Shown here in pieces: positions 35,131 to 49,498 of a stretch of 64,000 bases of DNA. Numbering within the stretch: the first letter of the stretch is position 1; each line of letters begins with the position of its first letter. The notes under the pieces are model-generated. The model saw nothing but the letters and a program-made list of their open reading frames with translations, had not been told where the DNA came from and made no database searches. Location: contig NC_051126.1 of the NCBI RefSeq assembly GCF_014839805.1, forward strand, positions 10,672,609 through 10,736,608, read 5' to 3'. The translations under genes and the position numbers were made by a program. This stretch comes from Manduca sexta. Taxonomy: Eukaryota > Arthropoda > Insecta > Lepidoptera > Sphingidae.

Positions 35131-35874
35131 CTTACCTACTAAGCCTACTCCACTACAAAAAGCCATTTATCCTACCTAAGACATAACTCCTGAACATAAA
35201 TTTAGTTCCACTTAGTCACAAACTTATTCTGAAGTTCCGTAATGCAAACTCACCGAAAACATTTTGTATGCTTTGTTTTTTCACATTCCGTAAACCAATT
35301 ACGTTTAATCCTCTAATTCGTAGTATCGGGTTTTCTGGCATGGACCGCTCTTAAGCCAAGGGATTAACGATCACTATTTTTATCATTAAATTTATATGCT
35401 TCTTCAGAAGACTTGATGGAGTAAGCCGCTATATAATATAAATCAAGTATTTCTGGTCTATTTGCTTTCAATCTTTTACAGTTTTATCGTGTAATCAAGT
35501 TTTACGTTTAGTGGTTGAACCTTGAGTCCCTCAATGCTTCGGAGAGCACATTTAGCTATCTATGGCTATTGCTTAATGCGTATCTTTAGGAGTTGAAGCT
35601 CAGTGTGAACTGAAAATTTCGTTGTATTTATTATATCAAAGTAATTTTCATCAAAGATTTAAAAACCTACCAAAGATGGTTTAAGCATCAGAATATTTGT
35701 ATCGTTAATGCAATCATACAAGAATTATCATAATAATATTTTCTCAATAATATTAATTTTATTACTAAGGCCATCTTATTAATGCAGTGTGGAGTTTGAA
35801 GTAGACAGAGCACTCGTGTGAAAAATCTAAGGACGGTCTGCTTAAAGCATACACTATAATGTATCGATTCGATT

Positions 35875-36185
35875 ATATTTTTTTGTTTTTTTATTGCTTT
35901 GAATGACGAGACAAGCTTGCCGTTCGCCTTATGGTTAGCGATACGACCGCCCATAAATAATAGAAACACCATCCAACACATTAAATTAAAACGTATTGTT
36001 TGGTATTCCAATACGCTCGCGATCCTGAGACATGAGATGTTAAGTCTTATTATGCCCAAGTAGTAACACTGGCTACAATGTCTTTCAAACCGGAACACAA
36101 TAATGACTACATACTGCTGCTTGTTGGCAGAAATAAACATTGCGCTGGTACCTACCCAGGTGGCCACTCACATATGAGAGTCCTA
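35875..36185. repeat. probable dispersed repeat
   Basis: Contains CAAGCTTGCCGTTCGCC, GGTTAGCGATACGACCGCCC, ATCCTGAGACATGAGATG, CAAACCGGAACACAATAATG and GGTACCTACCCAGG. From memory this reads like a common lepidopteran dispersed repeat; no second full copy is in the window. It gives a 159-codon minus-strand frame that is probably not a gene. Confidence 0.4.
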
Positions 36186-36338
36186 TAGTGATACCACCAG
36201 TATCAAGTTTGATTTTTTTAAGTTACTTCTGACTAGTTCCTGAGGACCTTTCATTTGAAGAGACATTTTTTGCCAACTGTTAGAAATGGGCTGTTAATGG
36301 ATTTAGTAAGTTTTTAATTTTCTACAATGTTGCTATTA

Positions 36339-36593
36339 ATATTATTAAAACTTACGCGAGACATATTAAATTAGTCAAAAACAACACGGTTTTACTCACG
36401 TATACAAAAAGTAGTCGGAATCGCCGACCAGTTTCGACCTATTAAGTAGGTCATCCTCAGGGGCGAGTGCTAAGAGGACGTCGCGTCGCGGAGGCCTCTC
36501 GATCACTAAGGATGACCTACTTAATAGGTCGAAACTGGTCGGCGATTTCGACTACTTTTTGTATACGTGAGTAAAACCGTGTTGTTTTTGACT
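36339..36593. mobile_element. foldback element with 87-bp arms and 13-bp direct repeats
   Basis: The arms 36371-36457 and 36509-36595 are inverted copies differing at one base, with a 51-base loop. A 13-bp direct repeat AATGTTGCTATTA occurs at 36326-36338 and 36594-36606, so the insertion also includes a left extension AAAACTTACGCGAGACATA. It lies 370 bases beyond the 3' end of the GMC coding region. Confidence 0.75.
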
Positions 36594-36900
36594 AATGTTG
36601 CTATTATTATTTACGTTATAGAATATTCGGTTTTTTATCAATATCGTATGTGAAAGAAAAATGAAACATCAGTTTAAATCAATTTTACATATAATTTACA
36701 CGCGAAGTAATATTAATAATTCGTTATTATTTTATACCATTTCAAAATAACACGAAGACGTATATTCGGAGTACAAATTAAAATAACAATATCATCTTTA
36801 CCTCAAATATTGTCTGAAAGTAACTGCGTGTCCTGGTAAAATTGTCTTGTTGCAGAAATGTTCAGTTTTAATTAAATAACATAATGTGCATATTTTCTTT

Positions 36901-36906
36901 TTTATT
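36901..36906 (-). terminator. polyadenylation signal of the GMC gene
   Basis: AATAAA on the minus strand, about 56 bases after the GMC stop codon, in AT-rich sequence. It is the first canonical signal downstream. Confidence 0.6.
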
Positions 36907-36961
36907 CACATACTTGTAATGCATACTTTTACTTTACTCTTTACTCTCAGACATTATACTA

Positions 36962-40231
<3,270 letters not shown>

Positions 40232-40256
40232 GAGGCACGAATCACTAAAAATATAA

Positions 40257-40312
40257 TCATCATCATCATCATCGTCAGCCTATATAGATATTTGTCCGCT
40301 GCTGGTCATAGA
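40257..40312 (-). mobile_element. RTE-type LINE 3' tail upstream of the GMC gene
   Basis: Minus strand: ATGACCAGCAGCGGACA (the QQ-W/R end of the RTE protein), TATATAGGCTGA and GAT repeats. It ends about 25 bases before the GMC start codon, in the same orientation as the gene. Confidence 0.62.
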
Positions 40313-40380
40313 CAAAACATAATGAAATAATTAAATTACATATAGTATGTTGTTAAATTGTAAAATGTTGGTATTAAAAA

Positions 40381-40458
40381 AACTATTTCATTGATTTTAT
40401 CGCGGTTTTTTATAATTTTCTTCCGATACTTCGAAAACTTTGCAGCCTTCATAGATAG
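40381..40458 (+). repeat. dispersed family D5 fragment
   Basis: CTATTTCATTGATTTTATCGC, TTTTCTTCCGATACTTCGAA AAC, TTTGCAGCCTTCA, followed by a G run. Confidence 0.5.
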
Positions 40459-41034
40459 GGGGGGGGGGCTGAGGCGTCGATTGATGTTGTAACTTTGACC
40501 TCTTACTCGTTTCTACAAGATATTTTTCCAAAAATATTTAATAAACACTGAAACCCTATGATTTTACTATTGTATGAATTTAATTAGTTCAGTATTACTG
40601 CTAGACATTCCTGGATCTCATTTGAAATACAATTAAATAGGGATTGCTAATCATAAATGTTTTCAATTCTACCTCTTGCTAGAAAACATAAATTTTCAAG
40701 GTTTTAAGACCATCATTATATAGTCATTTAAACGACTAATAATTTTGAAACAAAGGCAAGACAGTGATAACTGTAATCATTAATTAATATTCATTGAATT
40801 GAATTTAGGCCACGAATGTTTTAAAATTTCATTGCGTGTTGTATTTTACTATACGCTATAAATACTTTTTATATGATTCAGTCATCAGTCATTTTCGAAA
40901 GCCGAAATCGAAAACATAAATTGGATGCAACTTGATTGCAAAAAAACCAAATCTAATTTAGATCTCTGATAAAATTCGTTGACATGTGTACCAGATTGAT
41001 GTAACTATTCTAAACCACGATTAAACTCTGGTGT

Positions 41035-41265
41035 TGGTACCATATATTTCATATCCGCCAGGATAGCGACCACCTTACCCCAGGTGTTAAAACCCGCTAT
41101 AGTGGCCCACATAAGTGTGTCGCGTTCCGGGATCAGTCTGTATATCCGGTTCCAGAAGGCCGACATATTTTTGTCGACTGTCGAAGGGTAATCTCTCATC
41201 AGACGATATTCTAGACCCGATCACTTACCATCAGGTGCATTGGGATCTCTTTGCCGTGCTAGCAT
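41035..41265. repeat. dispersed family D1, full copy (inverted)
   Basis: CGCCAGGATAGCGACCACC, GTGTCGCGTTCCGGGATCAG, TTGTCGACTGTCGAAGGG, CATCAGGTGCATTGGGATC. Confidence 0.72.
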
Positions 41266-42017
41266 AAAAAAAATGTCACCAATCCTATTGTAGCATAGCG
41301 TTTAATAAATATTATATCATTAGAACCCTGTCTGGGTAAAAATGCTCATCGCTGAATATCACATAAGGCGATGAAATCCAAAAGTCAAACTCACAAATGA
41401 GGCGACTAGTTTCAAAACGGGTAATCTGACTTTTTAAAAAATGTTAGTAAATAAAAAAAATATCATATTTTATTTGTATTATCCTTGTCATTAAAAAAAC
41501 AAATTTATATAGCATCTAGTAAACTGTATTTTAGCATAATTTATTCTGCAAGAATCACAAAATCAGTTTTAATTTTACAGATTGCCTACCTTGATATCAA
41601 ATTTTACAGAATGCTGTTTTTGAAACCAGTCGACTCAAATATTAGTTAACAAAAAAGTATTATTATATACTGCAACTGTCTTATAAATGAACTGCCGAAA
41701 ACATACCCAAAATTTAATTAATATTCATATTTACGATAAAAGAATATAACATATTTCACTTCAAATAAACTCTATTATTCTCTAATTTGCAAAATCATTT
41801 ATTCCAAAAACTACTAACGTAATAATTTAATTTAAAATTAAAAATACTCACCATTTCATTTTCACAAACAATGTGCTTACTTAGACACCGTTAGCGAGTA
41901 ACTGTAAATAAATAATTCGTTAAATGCATTGTTAAATGCGTCAATTTACTAAAATGCTAATTGAGTAGCTGTAAAAGCGAAAATAATTACCTATTTTTCG
42001 TAAATGCTGCTTATTAT

Positions 42018-42135
42018 CGAAATAAAACTAGTTTACTGTGTCATGTTCTTTTTTATTTTATCGAATTATTATTCGCTTGTATTTATTTGGTTTTATTTAA
42101 CTCTCTTCGTTTCGAAGGCTTTGCAGCATTCATGG
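42018..42135 (+). repeat. dispersed family D5 fragment
   Basis: GAAATAAAACTAGTTTACTG, TTTATTTTATCG and TTCGTTTCGAAGGCTTTGCAG CATTCATGGTCACG. The 97-codon frame over it is not a gene. Confidence 0.45.
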
Positions 42136-42767
42136 TCACGGGAAGATCAACTTTTTATGTCATAGGCACACGAACATGTCTGACAATAAAAGTCGACAAT
42201 ACGAATACAATTATGGATGGGCTGCCAATCTTAAAAAATACGAATGGGGATTAGCAATGGGAAGGAATGTGTGTATTCGGAAGTCTTGCACGATATAAAT
42301 TTAATTTCAAATGTCGAACTCAAAATTCAATAATAATGTGTCGCAATGTAATACACATTTTGTATTCCTATCTTTTATGGTACTTGTGGATTCAAGACGA
42401 ATGATGTTCCACTAATAACTTTTCTGATTTAATCTCTCACGTCGTTTTGTATCACTAAAACGATTAATCGTTAGCTGAATCCAAATTCTTGCAGCGTTTT
42501 CAAAACATAATTTTAGTTCCTAAATTCCGGTTCGGCAGTATTCTTCAGAGTCGAGTGCTTCTGATAGGCAATTGTATGCTTTGTCATATATTTTCCATGG
42601 GGCATAGGCCAATGCACATTCACAGCCAACTGGTATGTGACATCAAATATCTCTAGGGTTGTCACACATGCCACGAGTATTATTGCGATTAAAATAATTT
42701 CTATGAACAATTTAATAGTTCCGCTTACATTTCTACTAAAGAATCTGTATAGTTGTAATATTTATAT

Positions 42768-42850
42768 TGTAGTACAACTGCCGTGCTAAGGTTTCGGGTT
42801 CAATCCCCGCGTTAAATGAAGTGATAGAGTTATCTCGATTTCTTCTACAT
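42768..42850 (+). mobile_element. SINE-A head fragment
   Basis: GTACAACTGCCGTGCTAAGGT followed by a B-box-like GGGTTCAATCCC and the start of the body, then loss of similarity. A truncated, diverged copy. Confidence 0.5.
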
Positions 42851-43425
42851 AAAAATACCAATAAAAAGAGCATTGTCATGTCAATTCGTTATGCCAGGGG
42901 TGTAACAAGTATCTAAATGTTTTTATTTTAATATTTTTATTTATTTAAAATGTTTCAGCCAAGTAAAATGTACGCTTTCATAAAAAGTGTAGTAAATTTT
43001 CAAGATACAACAACATTATTCTTCCGTAGATATAACATAAATAAAAACATATTTTCCGTTTGCTAACAACCCTATTACGTGTATGTAAAACATAAATGGT
43101 CTTCATAAAACGCAAGGCTGAATGTTGGATATAAAAATATTTATTTTTCAACCAATATGCACGGAATTGGTTGCACAAATAAAATATAGAATGTTTGATA
43201 CATTCTATTTTAAAGCCTCATAAAAATGTTGCTATACTTTATAGGCAGCGATTCCTTTAAAATTAAAACATCACCAAAACCGTTGGCTTTTTCACGCATT
43301 TTATTACAAATTTTTTTTTTTTGCGTAATCAAAAATGCAAGTACATTGCCCCGGCTTATTTTTAAAGGAATGATTGTTTAAACTTTCTACTTTTCTAGTT
43401 CTGTCATTTTCAAAGAATTATACAC

Positions 43426-43851
43426 TAGTAGCGAAGTGTCTATAAAACCCGATTCCCATCGGCTTCCCTTTCATAATTTATGTAAAATGTAATCATTATG
43501 TAATTATCATTAAAAAAAATTCAGACTGCATTTATGTATCGCTCCCTTAATAAAATAATGACCTATTCCAAAATTGTTAATTTGTGGGAATCATGAAAAA
43601 ACGAATTCCTGATTGCGACCTGTTTTTAAGTTACTATAAAATTTAACTTATTGAAGATGGGTCAAAGATGAACCTTATAGCACGAAAAAAGGGAGAAAAA
43701 AGAAATGTCGCCAACAGAAATTAGTTTTTAGACGACTCCCATAAATTAACAATTTAGGAATAGATCATTATTTTATTAAGAGTGCGGCATATTCTTAGTA
43801 CCTATAATTTGTGTTGTATTCCCTTTCATAAATTTTCACCCATCGCCACTG
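43426..43851. mobile_element. hAT-type MITE (long member of the same family)
   Basis: 426 bases with ends TAGTAGCGAAG and, inverted, CAGTGGCGATG, flanked by ttatacac / ttgtacac (7 of 8). The sequence TATAAAACCCGATTCCCATCGGCTTCCCTTT just inside the left end matches the minus strand of the 26.6 kb element. Confidence 0.65.
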
Positions 43852-44094
43852 TTGTACACATTTCTATAATTGACAAATCTTGCTCTCCATTTGAATAAAT
43901 CTAAACTTTTACCATCCACGGCATAGGAATGCATTCGTAAAAACTATACAAAAAGCAAACTTGACAATAGCTTGCGCAAAACATTCCAACTGACGCGTAC
44001 AAACGGCGCGTCAATTTTTTATATATTCGTGCATTTATTTCATTTGGATTTATGTTTATTTGACATATTTTAATAACAACCTTTTGTGGTGACG

Positions 44095-44103
44095 TATAAT
44101 ATA
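44095..44103 (+). promoter_or_regulatory. TATA-like box of the secreted-protein gene
   Basis: TATAATATA, about 30 bases before a plausible initiator (TTCATC at 44125-44130) and about 55 before the start codon. The spacing fits a TATA promoter, but motifs this AT-rich are common here. Confidence 0.35.
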
Positions 44104-44155
44104 GTTTTCACGTGCAGATCAACGTTCATCGATTAGAAATCGCCGTACCGACGTC

Positions 44156-45258
44156 ATGAGAGTTGTGAGTGTTTCACAGAATTATTGGCATTTGGACATC
44201 TTTATATAGATTATTTGTGACCTAAGACAAAGTTTTATAAATGAACGCAAGAAAAAATCTATTTGGTGTCTTTTACACAAAAAACAACGACATATTATTT
44301 GCTCAAGGATACCGACTGGTTTTTATCTCCAAAAAATAAGGTTACGGTTAGAATAATTTTATTATAAAAAAATAGTATCACTCGAGCGCAACCGCGAGCA
44401 AATGCTAGTACTTAAAATAATAAATTTACTTTAATTAAACTTGTGTAACTAATTAATGTGAAACAAATTATATTAGTCTTAACGAAAAGCATACTTAATG
44501 TTAATTTAAATATTGATAAACAGTCACTTGTTTATTTTAGTTTAGTTATACTTTATAAGGCGAATGTGGATGGAAGAGCCAGTAAGGGTCGACCGCACTG
44601 ACCCTTCGAATGTCAGATATCTGACATTCTCAGTAAAGGCCAGGTCAAAAGTACCCGGAACCGGCGGGAATGCATGAAAAGATTAATTAAGGCAGAGGAA
44701 GCGCGAGAAGTATGCCAGAATCGTGCATAGTGGCAATCCATAGTCTCTGCCTACACCTATGGGACAGAGGCGTGATACTATGTATGTATGTAATACTTTC
44801 CATTGCAGATACTAATTTTGATCGTACTCACAGTTGGGCTATTAAGAAAATTTGCTGCAGTCAGACTACACAAGCTGTTCCAATTCTTAGACGGGTTTAG
44901 ATCGGAGCATAACCTGCGAGGCTTCCTGCATGTCGGCAACGACTATGCAGTGTTCCTTCAGAAGCCAAATCCTCACGATAAATTCCTATCGTACGAGCTT
45001 TATGAGTCTAAAAATGTTCCTGATATAAGCAAGTACCAACCACGCTTGTTAGCTATAACCAAAGTGCCCATAGAGTATATAAAAGATCAGCTAAAAACGT
45101 TCAGACAAGAGTTGTATAAAGCAAGACATGACGATAATGTGGTGCCGGGAACGCAAGTGCAAACGCTACGCGAATGGCAGATAGAAAGGGCTCTGAACTT
45201 TCACAATAATAAACGGATATTTGACGACAAACTGCCGGTTTTGAGAACTGTATTGTGA
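44156..45258 (+). CDS. unrecognised small secreted protein, two coding exons
   Basis: I do not recognise this protein. Coding exon 1 (44156-44164) holds only ATG AGA GTT and ends at a perfect GTGAGT donor. Exon 2 (44809-45258) follows the acceptor CTTTCCATTGCAG in phase 0. The joined protein has 152 residues and starts with a classic signal peptide, MRVILILIVLTVGLL; exon 2 alone has no ATG near its start. The mature part has no cysteine, one tryptophan, and is rich in Lys, Arg, Asp and His. Its second half, with an IEYIKDQLKTFRQELYK stretch (about residues 93-109), looks helical and charged. A TATA-like box lies about 55-60 bases upstream of the ATG and an AATAAA about 170 bases after the stop. 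The 644-base intron contains a 5'-truncated LINE tail ending just before the acceptor. The gene structure is inferred from splice sites and the signal peptide; the function is unknown. Confidence 0.72.
44553..44795 (+). mobile_element. LINE-A 3' end in the intron of the secreted-protein gene
   Basis: A longer copy of the same LINE end. The coding remnant reads EAREVCQNRA, a stop, WQSIVSAYTYGTEA and stop (44696-44776), then GCGTGATACTATG and TATG repeats. It ends about 6-13 bases before the acceptor tract of exon 2. A perfect 22-bp palindrome centred on GATATC lies at 44608-44629. The 5' limit is approximate. Confidence 0.7.
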
Positions 45259-45426
45259 TAATATAAACGATATTAAAACTACGTTTGAATTTATTTTGGT
45301 ATAGCTATCTACTTCATTTGTTGCTATAGTTTGAGTTGTTATTGCGAACGAGAAGAGGAATATGTACATTACTAGGTATTCATTACTTAAATGTTTTTAT
45401 ACAATTTATTCCTGATAAACGTTTGA

Positions 45427-45432
45427 AATAAA
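45427..45432 (+). terminator. polyadenylation signal of the secreted-protein gene
   Basis: AATAAA, 169 bases after the stop codon of the two-exon gene; the intervening sequence is an AT-rich 3' UTR. Confidence 0.55.
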
Positions 45433-45639
45433 ATTTCACAATCCATATCGCCGCTCTTTTAGTCAATGTTTTTAACAAGACCATTTCATACGATATAGGA
45501 TATATTATAGAATATAAAAACAATTTTGTTCGCCTGTAATGATTGTACAGTGTAAAGTCTAGTCTAAATATTTAATACCTAAGTGTAGATCGGGGCTTCG
45601 ATTGCATTAAATGCCTTTGCCTGTATAAAAGTTGTTAAA

Positions 45640-45830
45640 TTACTATAGCGATTCATAGCGCCCTCCAACAACGCTAGCGCCATCTATTTAAGCAATCATA
45701 TTATAAAAAATAGTCTATATGTGAATGCAGGACATGGTCTCCTCGTATCCCAAATTTCATCGAAATCCGTTCAATTGTTTCTGCGTTTACTTCTAACAAA
45801 CATCCAAAAATGCTAAATATTGTAGCAAAT
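45640..45830 (+). repeat. dispersed family D2
   Basis: ATTCATAGCG, CGCTAGCGCCATCTATTTAA, TTTCATCGAAATCCGTTCAA, TTACTTCTAACAAACATCC. In the sequence after the secreted-protein gene. Confidence 0.65.
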
Positions 45831-46204
45831 TTTCCCCATTGTAATATTCGTTAGATAAGTCGAAGATAGGATGAAGCTGTCTGATCTCACGATGTTATTT
45901 GACATTTAGCGTCTGCGGTTCATGACAGCGTATTTTCGCTTGAATTGTTTAAGATAAAACATTACTAAGTTTCCAAATAATTTTCATCCGAAACTCTCAG
46001 CACGTCCGTTTAAAGATGATAACGGTGGAGTCTGTTGTTTTGTGTAATATTTAATACTATCGACCCTTTATTTTACATCTGAATACGAAATAAAGCTCGA
46101 ATTACTAAAGTTCTACGTGACGATTAATGGATAAAATGTATAGGAACATTATTGAGCTATAAGAATATACTCGTATGTATATAAAATTTTAATTACTTTT
46201 ATTT

Positions 46205-46445
46205 TTGATATTCATAGCGTCATTTTTACGACACCAGCGCCATCTGTTTAGTGAATCTGAATAAAAAAACTCAAAATTTCGTTTGGGAATAAATTACCGG
46301 GATAAAAAAACCTATATGTTAATCAAGGACATCATCGATGCGTGTGCCAAATTTCATCCAAATTCGTTCAGTTTTTTCTGCGGTTACCTCTAACAAACAT
46401 CCAAACATTTTCACAAAGTTACGCATTTGTGATATTTGTGACAAT
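46205..46445 (+). repeat. dispersed family D2
   Basis: ATTCATAGCG, ACCAGCGCCATCTGTTTAG, TTTCATCCAAATTCGTTCAG, CTAACAAACATCCAAAC. About 560 bases after another D2 copy in the same orientation. Confidence 0.65.
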
Positions 46446-46721
46446 ATGTTAAATGCGGTTTCTTTTAGTGTACACATAAAGAGGTGGTATATGTTATTCT
46501 GAAACCAACCTTACAATTTTTTTTTATCATAGAGTAGTGGGTGTCATCAATGCCGTCTTGGGAATGTACGAGATTTGGATTCCGATATACAATGAAATAG
46601 GAATTCTTGAATGATTGCATTTATCTCAAGAATGTAATGTTTAATCACTTTGCTGAAACAATGGATATGGCCGTACATGAATAGATATTAACGGATAAAA
46701 CTACAGATACACTAACACGCT

Positions 46722-46876
46722 CTTAGTTTCAAATTTATTTGTTGATTTGTCCAATCTGACTTAACCTATTTGGGGCGGAATTTCATTCGGTAATAGATTT
46801 TTTTTTACTAAACCTAAACTAAAACACTCGAGATTTCATATTTATTTGTTGATTTTTCCGATCTGATTTATATCCC
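46722..46876. repeat. direct duplication, period about 106
   Basis: TTTCAAATTTATTTGTTGAT with CCAATCTGACTTA, and again TTTCATATTTATTTGTTGAT with CCGATCTGATTTA. Confidence 0.5.
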
Positions 46877-46922
46877 ATTAATATGTACGGTTCCAACAGG
46901 TCGGCATAACTGCTCAACCAAA
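46876..46922. repeat. dispersed family D1, short fragment (inverted)
   Basis: ATATGTACGGTTCCAACAGG and TCGGCATAACTG only. Confidence 0.35.
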
Positions 46923-48329
46923 GAGTGTTCTATTAAAATCCTGAACTTACTTAAAAATCTAGATTACGAATGCACAGAAAATATTTTGAGCTCCACAGTC
47001 ATAAAAATAGGTATTATTTAAGAACTGAATTTAAATTTAGTCTCAGTTTATAATTTGTTTTAATTATTATTTTATTATTATTATTATTTTTTTATTTTTA
47101 TTAATATTGCTTTTTGATTTGTATCCACAATAAGTTCTTATATTGTTTTGGCATTCTGTTACCTACATGTATTTTTTGGCAAATAGTTTAATTGTTATGA
47201 TTTTCTTCTTAAAACTTTGAACTGTAAATAGCTCTACTGACAAGTTTGCTAAATATCGCTTAGATATTGCCTTTCAAGCGTCACTTGTCATTCTTGTATC
47301 TGGTTATAAGTGCATCTGGAGGTGGGCGTTGCTAGCTGCGATTCAGTTATCTTTTTAACTACTGTAATTAGCAACATACAATTGTACTCCATGTTACTGA
47401 AAAGTTTAAAACAATTATTACTAATTATTTATTTTGATTGGTTTAGACTCGGAATCGGATCGAAGATTGAGATTGAGATCGTTTATTGATAATGCCTGTT
47501 AGTCATTATGAAATTAAATTGTTTTTGAGTTTGTTATTGTCAGGAGAAGATTCTTATGAAAGAAAAAATTCAAAACATTGCGCGGAAAATTAGAAAACTT
47601 AACGAAAATATTAATTTTATATAACTGTTAATTGTTTGAAATAACTGTCAGCGATTGACAGAATGCGCGCTGCAAATTCATAATTAAGACGGGACAACGT
47701 CTGCCGTGTCAACTAGTAATAAATAAAATAGATAATTATCATCAGTACATTTTTTGTTTGAAAATTACGTTACTTCCTAACTATTCTTCTATATTGAAAC
47801 AGTTCCCATAAATAATTCTTTACGTTCACTACTTGAGGCTCATTGACGATCATCTATCATGAGAATGGTTTCTGGTGTGAGCGCTGTTAGGACTTTAGCC
47901 CCTACTACTGGATAATTGTATAAACGAATTCTTGTGACTTACTATTTTATATGAATAAAATGTATATCTCATATATTTTATTTACATCGAAACTAGAGCA
48001 AAACCTTGTAGAGGCGTCTTTTTTAATAAATTTAAAACTAAACACAGCTGTTTTTATTCATAATTAATGTTATTTATTTAATTAAATGTAATTCTAATTA
48101 TTGCTTGTTTTATTTTTGAGCATTTTCTTTTCGTAATGAGTTAGAAAATTGTAGATTTCATTTAATTGCGTAATACAATATGATAATATGATGTGGTTAT
48201 TATCCAAGATTCGAATTTCTCGAAGTTAGACCTTTATGTTTGTTGTATTACTAGTAAAAATGAACTCTAAATACACATTCCATTAACAATTAGCTTATGC
48301 TCTATGCTAAGTTTTCTGTGGTAAAAGTC
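46923..48329. other. AT-rich sequence, nothing recognised
   Basis: Long TTATTATTA-type stretches near 47060-47110; no supported gene. Confidence 0.45.
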
Positions 48330-48512
48330 CTGCTTTATTTTCTCCGCGATAGAATACTTTCTATAGCCTATGTCCTTCCCGGGGTCTCAAACTATCTCCA
48401 TCTCAAATTTAATCGATATTTTTTAGTTTATCGCGTTCATACAGGCAGACAGATGTAACGAGTGAATTTGTTTTAAAATATATTTTTACATTTTAAGAGG
48501 AACAATTCCGTC
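48330..48512 (+). repeat. dispersed family D3
   Basis: TAGCCTATGTCCTTCCCGGG, AAACTATCTCCATCTCAAAT, TTTATCGCGTTCATACAGGC, AGGAACAATTCCG. Confidence 0.6.
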
Positions 48513-49327
48513 ACACATTATTGTTACACACTTTAACTATTTATGCAGCAACGGCAACGCAAGCAATGGAAGCTCTCAAAAGGAATAAATTTCCCGTTTT
48601 TGCAACAGTTTTTATTGATGCTCCGCTCCTATTGATCATAGTATGATATATAACCTATAGTCTTCCTCGATAAATGGACTATCCTACACTAAAAGATATT
48701 TCTATTTCGAACCATTACTTCCTGAAATTAGCTCGTTCAATCAATCAAACTATTCAGCATTATATAATAATATAGATAAACATCCGCCTATTAAAAATAC
48801 ACATTATTTTAATTTTGTGTTAAAAACAAAAATATTTTAATTTCAAAATATTTTATTTTTTCGGTGATTTTTATACACAATGCAAGCTCACAAAAACCTG
48901 TTGTATAATTTTCATAATTTATTTCTTGATACCGTAGTAAGGGTAGAGGCCTAAACATCGCTCTGTGCATTTTTAAATTCGTAAAATTAGAAAAAGTTCT
49001 TAAAAGCTCACAAAACTTTACCAATAGTCAGTTACAACCGCAAGGTACCTCATCAAGTGTTATCTAAACATGAAGTGAACAATTTCTCAAGTTTTTGGCA
49101 AAACAAGTGCGAACAATTTCAAATCGATGATTCCCGCTCCAACGGTTATATGAAACGCATAGTTCATAAATAGTGCATGTAAACTATATACAGTGAGAAG
49201 AATTACAGTGTGCAGGTGAAATACGGACGATCGTGATGGTGTATAGTGATTAAATAAATAACCATAATAATATTAAAAAGAAAACATATTCAAATAAAAG
49301 GGTAACCGTCATAAATCTAAACGTGTT

Positions 49328-49425
49328 AAGCGCCATCTATTATTCAATAGCTTAATTCAAATAAAGTGTTCTGAATTAAAGCTGAGTTTAACGCCATCTG
49401 CTGCTCAATAGCTTAACTACATTTC
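49328..49425 (+). repeat. duplicated motif in LINE 5' region
   Basis: A motif of about 27 bases (TTAAGCGCCATCTATTATTC... and TTTAACGCCATCTGCTGCTC..., both ending CAATAGCTTAA) occurs twice with a period near 63, directly before ORF1. Tandem 5' units are common in LINE promoters. Confidence 0.5.
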
Positions 49426-49498
49426 CAGGATAATATTGGAAAACACAATCTGTCAGTTCATAGAGGTCGCTGTCACAAGCTTTTTTTCCAATATAAAT

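Noticed and set aside
35688..36167. 159-codon minus-strand open frame
   Set aside because: It overlaps a sequence that looks like a dispersed repeat, has no domain, and its composition (Ile/Leu/Cys mix) is not protein-like.
41961..42254. 97-codon plus-strand frame as an upstream exon of the 44.8 kb gene
   Set aside because: It runs through a D5 repeat copy (TTTCGAAGGCTTTGCAGCATTC), and the nine-base exon at 44156 is a better partner.
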